From an uncultured Bacteroides sp. (GTDB taxonomy: Bacteria > Bacteroidota > Bacteroidia > Bacteroidales > UBA11471): 10,443 bases of DNA. The DNA lies in assembly GCA_905210875.1 (NCBI GenBank), contig CAJLYN010000063.1:1-10443 (forward strand), given 5' to 3'. Positions 1-5,811 of this stretch are shown piece by piece; the first letter of the stretch is position 1; each line of letters begins with the position of its first letter. The notes beneath the pieces are model-generated. The model saw only the letters and a program-made list of their open reading frames with translations. It did no database searches and was not told the origin of the DNA. The position numbers and the translations under genes are program-made.

Positions 1-39
1 ACTATGCCGAGGCGCCGTCCCAAATATTTGAATTGTCAT
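1..39 (-). CDS. N-terminal fragment of an unidentified protein (runs off the left edge)
   Basis: The reading frame opens at an ATG (complement of 37-39) and stays open for 13 codons to the window edge, reading MTIQIFGTAPRHS. An AAGGAG sequence lies 3 nt upstream, which is a rather short spacing. Hydrophobic beta-strand residues followed by FGT resemble the start of small thioredoxin-fold proteins of the ArsC or glutaredoxin type. No cysteine is visible, and 13 residues are too few to assign a family. Its upstream neighbour is the terminator-like hairpin of the lipoprotein gene at 219-1367, so it is probably transcribed on its own. Confidence 0.4.
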   Translation of the reverse strand, partial: MTIQIFGTAPRHS

Positions 40-154
40 TCACTCCTTGGATTGGGAATCCGAAGCCCTCTCGCGGACCGGTGTTTTATAACTTTGTGTG
101 GGAACGGTATGAATAGATTTCCCGTCGCGAAAGGAATCCTCGCACCGGTATGAT

Positions 155-178
155 AAAAAGCCCGAAATAGAGTTCGGC
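155..178 (-). terminator. Probable intrinsic terminator of the thioredoxin-fold lipoprotein gene
   Basis: Read on the minus strand, a stem formed by GCCGAA and TTCGGGC (one bulged G) is followed directly by five T residues. It begins about 41 nt after the stop codon of the lipoprotein gene. The stem is short and imperfect, so the call is moderate. Confidence 0.5.
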
Positions 179-218
179 AAAGTGGCGATTACCCTCCAAT
201 GAACAGAGATAAGCGCCG

Positions 219-1367
219 TTATAGATTCTCACGCAACAGTTTCCGTATAGCCTTCTCTTCGTGGCTGCCGCGAATGAGTGTAGTCCCTTCGGGGTCGATG
301 AGCATGACCGTAGGGGTGGCATAGAGAAAAAGCTCTTTTCCTATGTATGCGTTTTGTTCGTCGGTGAGATATATGGTAGGATAGGGGTGGTCGAGCAGCC
401 GTTGCACCTGGGGGCTTTCGAGCAGTTGCGGATAGGCAGTTGCAATATCGCCGTCGCGGCAGATTCCCAGCATTTCGAGACCCTTGTCGTGGTATTCATG
501 GTATATGTCGGTGAGGTGCGGGTCGGTCTGGAATACACCGCCGCATACCCCGTAGTAGAAGAGCAGAAGATATTTACCGCGGTAGTCCGACAGCGAAACA
601 GAGTTTTCGTTTTTATCGGTGAGAGTAAAATCTTTCGGTTTATTCCCTTCTGAAATGTTGGTCAATATCGGCAGCATGCTTTCGAGACTCTTTCCAAGAT
701 AGCTTTCTCTTGTGGCGGGAGAAAACCGGTTCAGCCGTTCTTGCAGTTCTTCGGGCGATTTCCGGTGTGTAAGTCTGAGATAGAGATAGGCGGCGTATTC
801 GTTATCGGCCAGGTTTGTCAGGCTGTCGCGCATCTCCTTGTAAGCCTTGGGGTGTTTCATGTGTTGGAACCTTTCTATGTAGGAGAAGGCACTGTCGCTT
901 TGTCCCGACTCTGAAAAGCAGTCGATTTTCCGTTCATAGAAGGTTTCCAAGCTATCCATCTCTCTGGCCGTGTCGAGGTAGTGGGCAACGGCTGTGTCGT
1001 CGTAAAGGCCCCCTTTGAGGCGGGCGCACTTCAAGTAGTCGATGCTGCCGTGTATTTCGATATTATCTCCCGGTCGGGCAATGATTTCGGCCGAGTTGTT
1101 GCCCCATACCTTCCCGGCCCGGGGAGCATATTGCAGGAGTCCGTATATCGTGTGGTGTGCCTCGATTGTAATGTCAATCGTGTTGTTCTCGGCGACGATG
1201 AAGGTGTCGGCACTTATCGGTTCGTAAAATGGCAGGGTGTATGTGTCGAAGCGAAGCGTGTCTCCTGCATTCAATCCTTGAAGACGACCCGATACGGTGA
1301 ATGTGTCGACAGGTCGGCAGGCAATGACCAGCAACAAAAAGAGGGTTAGGTTGAGAGGATATTTCAT
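219..1367 (-). CDS. Thioredoxin-fold (DUF4369/TlpA-like) lipoprotein with a one-cysteine active site
   Basis: This 382-residue protein is probably a periplasm-facing lipoprotein. Residues 1-16 form a hydrophobic signal peptide ending in LVIAC, which makes Cys17 the lipidation site. Residues about 22-110 resemble the DUF4369 beta-domain that often precedes thioredoxin domains in Bacteroidetes. A charged helical linker follows (about 125-235). Residues 241-382 form an AhpC/TSA-TlpA-like thioredoxin fold: PKDFTLTD entry strand, YRGKYLLLFYYG, active-site loop CGGV at 275-278, and the cis-proline loop ATPTV with Pro352. The family norm is CxxC; here the second cysteine is Val278, so ordinary disulphide exchange is not expected. 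Cys303 (GICRD) is a possible substitute partner. The family usually reduces or oxidises periplasmic thiols; the actual role here is unknown. The ATG at 1367 is chosen because it gives the complete lipoprotein signal. No TAnnTTTG promoter was seen in the 100 bp upstream. Confidence 0.85.
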   Translation of the reverse strand: MKYPLNLTLFLLLVIACRPVDTFTVSGRLQGLNAGDTLRFDTYTLPFYEPISADTFIVAENNTIDITIEAHHTIYGLLQYAPRAGKVWGNNSAEIIARPGDNIEIHGSIDYLKCARLKGGLYDDTAVAHYLDTAREMDSLETFYERKIDCFSESGQSDSAFSYIERFQHMKHPKAYKEMRDSLTNLADNEYAAYLYLRLTHRKSPEELQERLNRFSPATRESYLGKSLESMLPILTNISEGNKPKDFTLTDKNENSVSLSDYRGKYLLLFYYGVCGGVFQTDPHLTDIYHEYHDKGLEMLGICRDGDIATAYPQLLESPQVQRLLDHPYPTIYLTDEQNAYIGKELFLYATPTVMLIDPEGTTLIRGSHEEKAIRKLLRENL

Positions 1368-1410
1368 GGTATTAACGTGGATACTTCTTTACGTAATGCG
1401 ATAGGGGTTG

Positions 1411-1452
1411 AAAACAAACGCCGTATCCTAACGAATAGAATACGGCGTTTGT
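1411..1452 (-). terminator. Intrinsic terminator downstream of the outer-membrane barrel gene
   Basis: Two perfectly complementary 13-nt arms (1414-1426 and 1440-1452, ACAAACGCCGTAT and its complement) enclose a 13-nt loop. On the minus strand the stem ends in GTTTGT and runs into TTTC, giving a U-rich tail. It lies 15 nt after the stop of the barrel gene and separates it from the lipoprotein gene. Confidence 0.8.
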
Positions 1453-1467
1453 CTGTGTGGTTAAGAT

Positions 1468-1953
1468 TTAGAATTTGTAGGTACAGCCCACGAGCAGCAT
1501 GCCTTTGCTCGTGTCGACCATCCATTGGCTCTTTACTTCGGCTGTGATGGCGAAAGATTCGTTGATGGCATATTCCCCACCAAAACCAAGGTCGAGGAAG
1601 AGACGGTTGGCCGTTGCTTTATAAGCCCCGTATTTTTGCCAATAGTGGTCATACCCGAGACCGGCAATGGGGTAGACCGAGAAATTTTTGAGCGTGGTGT
1701 TGATGACGTAGTGGGCATCGACCGTGATGTCGAAGAATTTCAGGTCGTGTCCGCCACCGATGTTGAATTGCGGTGCCAGACGCCAGCCGTCGGCCACTGC
1801 TACACGAAATTCCACACCGGCCAGTCCTTGTGCGCCACTTGTCGTTGAGATGCCGGCATGTACATTGATACCCATGTCGCCTTTGAGCTCTTGTGCGAAG
1901 GCTTGAGAAGCCGTCATGCACAGCAATGCTATTGCAAATAGTACCTTTTTCAT
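1468..1953 (-). CDS. Small outer-membrane beta-barrel protein
   Basis: This is a 161-residue protein. Residues 1-21 form a Sec signal peptide (KK, hydrophobic core, SQAFA-Q cleavage). The mature part consists of alternating polar/hydrophobic strands with glycine-rich turns (for example GINVHAGIS, QFNIGGG, YPIAGLGYD, LDLGFGGEYAI). It ends in a strand finishing TYKF; a terminal aromatic residue is typical of proteins inserted by the BAM machinery. The length fits an eight-stranded barrel of the OMP_b-brl/porin-family type, although the strand count is my estimate. Specific function is unknown. It is flanked by its own -7 promoter element and its own terminator, so it is probably monocistronic. 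Confidence 0.85.
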   Translation of the reverse strand: MKKVLFAIALLCMTASQAFAQELKGDMGINVHAGISTTSGAQGLAGVEFRVAVADGWRLAPQFNIGGGHDLKFFDITVDAHYVINTTLKNFSVYPIAGLGYDHYWQKYGAYKATANRLFLDLGFGGEYAINESFAITAEVKSQWMVDTSKGMLLVGCTYKF

Positions 1954-1980
1954 TTTTTTCTATGAATTAAAGTTATCTAA

Positions 1981-1988
1981 CAAAGATA
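1981..1988 (-). promoter_or_regulatory. Bacteroidetes -7 promoter element for the barrel gene
   Basis: The minus strand reads TATCTTTG, an exact match to TAnnTTTG, 28 nt before the start codon. This predicts a leader of about 20 nt. No convincing -33 TTTG was found at the expected distance. Confidence 0.6.
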
Positions 1989-2106
1989 CGAAATATTTGC
2001 AATTTTAGATATTCTTTTGCGTTAAAAATGCGTTGTGAGAGGTGGTAATATCATTTTTGCCGACATTTATTACAAAAAAAGGAATTATCGGATACTGCTT
2101 CGTTTT

Positions 2107-2143
2107 AAAAAAGTACCCCTGCTTGGAAAGGAAGCAGGGGTAC
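2107..2143 (-). terminator. Strong intrinsic terminator of the leucine-rich-repeat gene
   Basis: Perfect 12-bp stem (GTACCCCTGCTT, 2113-2124, pairing with 2132-2143) with a 7-nt loop. On the minus strand it is followed by six T residues (2107-2112). It starts about 20 nt after the stop codon at 2164. Confidence 0.92.
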
Positions 2144-2163
2144 CCGGTCGAGAGAGAGACTAT

Positions 2164-3627
2164 TTATTCAAAAACGATTTCTTTCCAGGTGCAGCCGGCC
2201 CATTGGTTGCTGTTGGCTTGTGGGGCGATACTGCTGGTCGAACCAGCCTGTTTGTCGCTGTTCAGCACAAGAGTGCATCCTTTAGAAGAGAATAGCGGCG
2301 GATTTTTGAACGGGGTATTGTTGAAAACCGATGAGCCAATGACATTTCCTGTGCCGGATTCACTGTCGATAGTATAGAAACTACCGGTTGCCGGGAGTTC
2401 CAGTCTGGTAAGAGAGGCGCAACCCGATACGATGAAGAGTCCGAATTTTGTGGCTTGCGGAAATTCCAGCATCTCGATGCTTTTGCAATCTCCGAAAGCA
2501 TAGTCGCAGATTTCTGTAACCAGAGGCATAGACACGGTTTTCAATGCCGAGCAGGAGGAGAATGCATAATTCCCGATGTGGGTCGTCTGGGGCAGGACGA
2601 TTTCGGTCAGCATCTTGCAAGCGTTGAAGGCCGAGTTACCTACCCTCTGTACCTGAGGCATATCGACCGACGTCAGGGCTGAACATTGAGCAAAGGCGTT
2701 TTCGCCCAATTGAGTTGCTTCCGGTGCCGATACCTGTTGTAGGGCCGAGCATTGAGCAAAGGTGCTCTCACCGATGATCGTGATGCGGGAGAGTGTGACG
2801 CGGGTCAGTTTCTCACATTGGGTAAAGGCGTTTGGCGCTACGTAAACGACCTCGGGAAGCGAGAGGGTTCCTGTGAGTCCTGCATTTTTGAACGCGGCAT
2901 TATCGATGTGGGTGATATGGCTCAAGTCGATGTTCGATAGCGCGGTACAACTCTGGAAAGCTGCCAGGCCCATGGCTTTTATCTCATTGGGCAGCACGAT
3001 GCGGGTTAGTGCCGTACAACCGGCGAAACTCTCTTGGGGCACACCTGTGATGCGGTCGGTTGTCGAGCCGCTTCCAAACTCGACAGTAGGCCATCCGGTA
3101 GTACCCGAAAGATCGAGCGTCGTGACTGTTGTGTTGTAGGCAAAGGGGTTGGCTCTCTTGCTGTCGCCTATGCCGCAAAGAGTTATCGGACCGGTAAGTT
3201 TGAAGTCGGTGATACCGGCTTTCAAGGCGGCGTCGATGGCTTTGGCCACTTCTTCGGCACTCATGCCTTGCATATCGATATTGCCGGTGGGTTCGGGCTC
3301 GATTTCTTTCACTTTGACCCAGCATGTAGCCATATCTTCATCGACAATGGCCGAGATAATGGCTTCGCCCGGTGCTACATCCTTGACGAGTCCGAAAGCA
3401 TCGACCGTGGCGACGTCGGGTTTGTTGCTGCTCCATGTCAGTTGTTTGTTCTTGGTGAGGGCTGGGGTTACGGTGGCAGAGAGTTGTGCGGTGTCGCCGA
3501 CTCATAGTATCAGTTCGGTTTTGTTCATGGTTACGTCGAAAACCATAGGCGGTTCGTTTTTCTGTTTGTGACAACCGGTCGACAGGAGAACTGCCAACAG
3601 AATTCCAGCTAAAAATCTTGTTTTCAT
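2164..3627 (-). pseudogene. Big_2 + BspA-like leucine-rich-repeat lipoprotein interrupted by an in-frame TGA
   Basis: The full frame from the ATG at 3627 is 487 codons and reads as one coherent surface lipoprotein apart from TGA at codon 42 (complement of 3502-3504). Residues 1-18 are a signal peptide ending LLSTG before Cys19. Residues about 29-97 form a bacterial Ig-like Big_2 domain (VTMNKTELIL, stop, VGDTAQLSATV, TWSSNKPDVATVD, APGEAIISA). The stop falls exactly inside this domain and homology continues on both sides in the same frame. A helical linker (SAEEVAKAIDAALKAGI) follows. Then come nine or ten LRR_5 (BspA/TpLRR) repeats of about 22 residues with the pattern LTxVxLPxxxxIGxxAFxxCSA, and a C-terminal cap ending KEIVFE. 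Such proteins are surface-exposed adhesion or host-interaction factors. The longest uninterrupted frame starts at the internal Met99 (3333) but lacks any export signal, so a product from there would probably not reach the surface. The rest of the frame shows no decay, so the stop is recent, read through, or a sequencing error. Confidence 0.75.
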
Positions 3628-3929
3628 ACGATTCTATATATTTATGGTTTGGCTGAACAAGTTGAAGTATTCCTCAGACGAGTCGATAAGATTCGTCGGG
3701 ACATGTAAGAATAAGGTGTGGTTGAATAACGTATCGGGCAGGTGTGAGGTTGAATGTCTGTTCCTGTTCGGTGGCGTTTAAAGGGTGGGAGACTCTGGAC
3801 GTTTTTTGTTTTTCTCCTGTCGGGAGAAAGGCATTTGGTTCAGGTGTTTTTCGAGTATAAGAATAAAAATTTGTAGTTAAGGTGTAGAGCCTTCGTCGTC
3901 ATAACAGATGCGAATATCCGCTCTTTGTC
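3628..3929 (-). promoter_or_regulatory. Long 5' leader of the leucine-rich-repeat gene
   Basis: About 300 nt lie between the inferred transcription start near 3929 and the ATG at 3627. The leader holds a 7-bp hairpin (3811-3817 pairing with 3823-3829, TTTCTCC/GGAGAAA, 5-nt loop). It has no U-tail in the direction of transcription, so it is not a terminator. It also holds an 18-codon frame (3834-3778, MPFSRQEKNKKRPESPTL), which I do not consider proven. I recognise no known riboswitch. Confidence 0.4.
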
Positions 3930-3935
3930 TGGGGG

Positions 3936-3965
3936 CAAAGATAGAACAGTTGTGTTAAAATCAAA
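3936..3965 (-). promoter_or_regulatory. Bacteroidetes sigma-ABfr promoter of the leucine-rich-repeat gene
   Basis: On the minus strand TTTG (3962-3965) is followed after 18 nt by TATCTTTG (3936-3943). This is the best -33/-7 pair in the window and matches the TTTG-N(~19)-TAnnTTTG consensus. It lies just downstream of the response-regulator gene and points toward the leucine-rich-repeat gene. Confidence 0.75.
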
Positions 3966-4008
3966 GAGAACCGCCTGAAATCTAACTTATTTGCTGGATT
4001 TATCACAT

Positions 4009-4698
4009 TTATTCAAAACCGTATCCATATCCCAAACGGGTGATGATGTGGTTTCCGTAACGGCCTATTTTCCTGCGCAGACGGGTAATGTTGACGTCGA
4101 TGGTGCGGTCGAGTACCACCACGTCGTTGCTCCATACCTGGTGAAGAATGTCGGCGCGCGAGAGTATGGTGCCCTGGTGGCTGAGAAAGAGGTCGAGTAT
4201 TTCAAACTCTTTTTTGGTGAGTTCGACCTCTCTACCGTCAATGGTGCAGCTCTTTTTGCGTCGGTTGATTTGAAGAGTCTCGAATGTAATGGTCCCATCA
4301 TCGATTTTTTCTTCGCTGTGCTCGGTGCGTCGCAAGACGCTTTTTACTCGGGCTATGACTTCCCGGGTAGAAAAGGGTTTGGCAATGTAGTCGTCGGCAC
4401 CCAGGTTGAGACCTGTGACGATGTCGTCTTCGGAGTCGCGGGCGGTGCAGAAGATGATGGGGATGCGAGCCGTCTCGGGTCGTTCCCGCAACATGCGGGC
4501 CAGTCGATAACCGCTTATCTCACCCATCATCACGTCGAGAAGGATAAGAGAGTAACTGGGCAGGTCGAGTCGTAACGCCTCTTCGGCGCTGTTGGCGGTA
4601 TCTACATCATAACCCTCTACTTCGAGGTTGAACTGTATGATTTCGCAGAGCGATTCTTCATCGTCGACTACGAGAATTTTAGGCTTGGAAGAATTCAT
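4009..4698 (-). CDS. OmpR/PhoB-family response regulator, no adjacent kinase
   Basis: This 229-residue cytoplasmic transcription factor is of the two-component type. Residues 6-122 are a receiver domain: acidic pair Asp12-Asp13 (VVDDEE), phospho-acceptor Asp55 (LILLDVMMG), Thr85 (FCTA) and Lys107 (AKPFS). Residues about 138-229 are a Trans_reg_C winged helix (LTKKEFEILDLF, recognition-helix region DRTIDVNITRLRRKIG, wing ending LGYGYGFE). The DRT(I/V)DV stretch is shared with PhoB. The start at 4698 is preferred over the in-frame ATG at 4764 because homology begins at PKILVVDD and AAGAGAAA lies just upstream; the extra 22 residues look non-homologous. No histidine kinase gene lies on either side, unlike most Bacteroidetes pairs, so its partner is elsewhere. 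It is divergent from the secreted protein at 5004, and 11-bp repeats between them suggest autoregulation or control of that gene. Confidence 0.93.
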   Translation of the reverse strand: MNSSKPKILVVDDEESLCEIIQFNLEVEGYDVDTANSAEEALRLDLPSYSLILLDVMMGEISGYRLARMLRERPETARIPIIFCTARDSEDDIVTGLNLGADDYIAKPFSTREVIARVKSVLRRTEHSEEKIDDGTITFETLQINRRKKSCTIDGREVELTKKEFEILDLFLSHQGTILSRADILHQVWSNDVVVLDRTIDVNITRLRRKIGRYGNHIITRLGYGYGFE

Positions 4699-4807
4699 TT
4701 TTTTCTCTTTTAAGATGCCGTATAATATGTATTGGCTTGGGGGGGAGGTGTTCGTCCCGAACATTTCTTGCGTGGGGCTTGCGATGGAGTAACCCTAAGT
4801 CACGTTG

Positions 4808-4815
4808 CAAAAATA
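4808..4815 (-). promoter_or_regulatory. -7 promoter element for the response-regulator gene
   Basis: The minus strand reads TATTTTTG, matching TAnnTTTG, about 110 nt upstream of the chosen start. The -33 position lacks TTG, which would fit an activator-dependent or weak promoter. Confidence 0.5.
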
Positions 4816-4852
4816 GATGGCCTTGACGAAATATAAAATAGTGCTTGAATGG

Positions 4853-4896
4853 TTTAATGTAATTGTAATAAGCATGTTACCGTTTTGTAACAAAAC
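4853..4896. promoter_or_regulatory. Four 11-bp direct repeats, putative PhoB/OmpR-type operator
   Basis: The units start at 4853, 4864, 4875 and 4886 and begin TTTAAT, TGTAAT, TGTTAC and TGTAAC, so each fits T(G/T)T(A/T)A(C/T) followed by five AT-rich or variable bases. PhoB-family dimers bind head-to-tail to 11-bp repeats with a TGTCA core, so the spacing and core fit. The array lies between the divergent response-regulator and secreted-protein promoters. It ends 27 bp before the -7 element at 4924, that is, next to where the missing -33 box would be. The regulator binding it is inferred, not shown. Confidence 0.5.
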
Positions 4897-4897
4897 G
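4881..4897. repeat. 17-bp perfect inverted repeat in the divergent intergenic region
   Basis: Arms CGTTTTG and CAAAACG are separated by TAA. It overlaps the last two 11-bp direct repeats, so it may be a separate dimer-binding site or a chance consequence of them. There is no T-tract, so it is not a terminator. Confidence 0.45.
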
Positions 4898-4923
4898 TTC
4901 GCAATCCTGAAACATCGCCGGCC

Positions 4924-4931
4924 TATTTTTG
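4924..4931 (+). promoter_or_regulatory. -7 promoter element for the secreted-protein gene
   Basis: TATTTTTG matches TAnnTTTG, 72 nt before the ATG at 5004. There is no TTTG at -33; the 11-bp repeat array occupies the adjacent upstream position instead. The predicted leader of about 65 nt contains a 7-bp hairpin (4947-4953 with 4962-4968, GGAGAGA/TCTCTCC, 8-nt loop). Confidence 0.5.
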
Positions 4932-5003
4932 CAGCAAAAACAAACAGGAGAGAGATACGGGTCTCTCCACAAGCAATCGTAATTTTTAAAAAAGAAGAAG
5001 ACA

Positions 5004-5738
5004 ATGACACATTTTAAATCATTAGCAACAGTTGCAGCACTGATGGCATTTACCTGTGCTTCGGGTTCGGTTGATGCTCAACAGTATGTCAAGGTAGAAT
5101 CTCCGGCCGATTTAGTCGAGGGCAATTACGTTATCCTGTATGAGAATGAGGCTATGAGCGGGCATGTAAGCGGTACTGCCGACAATGCCATCTGGTGCTC
5201 GACCGATGGTACGCAAGAAGAGGTCCTGGGTACCGAGGTCGTTACACTGACCGATGGCGTTGCCCTGCACCCCGATTGCATATGGACTATATCGGTGCCC
5301 GAAGAGGGCGTCTTTGCCATTGGCCGCGACGGAAATTATCTGAAAGGTTGCTACGACGACGATAAGGCAAAGTCGGAAAAAGAGTTGGCTGTCGGCAATG
5401 AACCCACAAAAGGTAAACAACAGTGGGAGATTACCTTGACCTCTGCGGGCAAGTGGTCGATACGTAATCACGATGAGGAGGTGCATGACCGTTATTTAAT
5501 GCATCACGTATCCGACGGGAAAGGACGTTTTGCCAGTTATGACGACCCCGAAGAGACAGAGAAGAAATACCCTACGGCCATATACCGTGTGGTGGAGGGA
5601 AGCGCTGCATTATCAGTACCCGTGGTGAACGAAAATATTCCCGTGCGTTATTACAATCTCATGGGGCAGCTTGTCGAAAAACCGGTAAAGGGACATCTTT
5701 ACATAACCAGTAGAGGCGAGAAAGTTATTTTCCGCTAA
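5004..5738 (+). CDS. Secreted protein of unknown function with a sorting-like C-terminal tail
   Basis: This is a 244-residue exported protein. Residues 1-25 form a signal peptide (MTHFKSLATVAALMAF, cleavage likely at VDA-Q). The body (about 28-200) is predicted to be mostly beta-strand, opening YVKVESPADLVEGNYVILYE. That resembles a beta-rich module attached to some secreted Bacteroidetes enzymes, but no catalytic motif is visible. Aromatic and acidic residues are frequent (WTISVPEEG, WSIRNHDEEVHDRYL). Residues about 214-244 (VRYYNLMGQLVEKPVKG, then LYITSRGEKVIFR) resemble the short tail common on secreted Bacteroidetes proteins and related in pattern to type IX sorting domains: Y-N-x-x-G-Q, a G-x-Y-I turn, then K-V-x-x-R. 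Export to the cell surface is inferred from that tail. It is divergent from the response regulator and possibly under its control. A strong terminator follows. Confidence 0.85.
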   Translation: MTHFKSLATVAALMAFTCASGSVDAQQYVKVESPADLVEGNYVILYENEAMSGHVSGTADNAIWCSTDGTQEEVLGTEVVTLTDGVALHPDCIWTISVPEEGVFAIGRDGNYLKGCYDDDKAKSEKELAVGNEPTKGKQQWEITLTSAGKWSIRNHDEEVHDRYLMHHVSDGKGRFASYDDPEETEKKYPTAIYRVVEGSAALSVPVVNENIPVRYYNLMGQLVEKPVKGHLYITSRGEKVIFR

Positions 5739-5759
5739 TGAGACGATTCATCTTTTCAG

Positions 5760-5793
5760 AAAAAAACGCGACAGAATTCTGTCGCGTTTTTTT
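5760..5793. terminator. Bidirectional intrinsic terminator (34-bp perfect palindrome)
   Basis: Seven A residues (5760-5766), a CGCGACAG arm, a central AATT, the complementary CTGTCGCG arm, and seven T residues (5787-5793). It terminates both strands and sits between two convergent stop codons, 5738 on plus and 5812 on minus. Confidence 0.95.
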
Positions 5794-5811
5794 GTATGTG
5801 AGGTCAAGGCA

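Noticed and set aside
49..65. Hairpin-like TTGGATT/AATCCGA stretch considered as part of a tRNA
   Set aside because: No anticodon arm, T-loop GTTCRA or acceptor stem could be assembled around it on either strand.
89..96. TAACTTTG on the plus strand, matching the -7 promoter consensus
   Set aside because: No plus-strand gene lies downstream and there is no -33 box; probably chance.
86..322. 78-codon minus-strand frame overlapping the 3' end of the lipoprotein gene
   Set aside because: It is out of frame with a convincing lipoprotein, has no domain pattern, and runs through the probable terminator.
3778..3834. 18-codon frame in the leader of the leucine-rich-repeat gene (minus strand)
   Set aside because: Short, without a ribosome-binding signal or recognisable composition. 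It overlaps the leader hairpin, so it is noted only within the leader entry.
4699..4764. 22-residue N-terminal extension of the response regulator
   Set aside because: Receiver domains begin directly before the ILVVDD strand. The extension has no family similarity, and an AGAGA-type purine stretch precedes the ATG at 4698.
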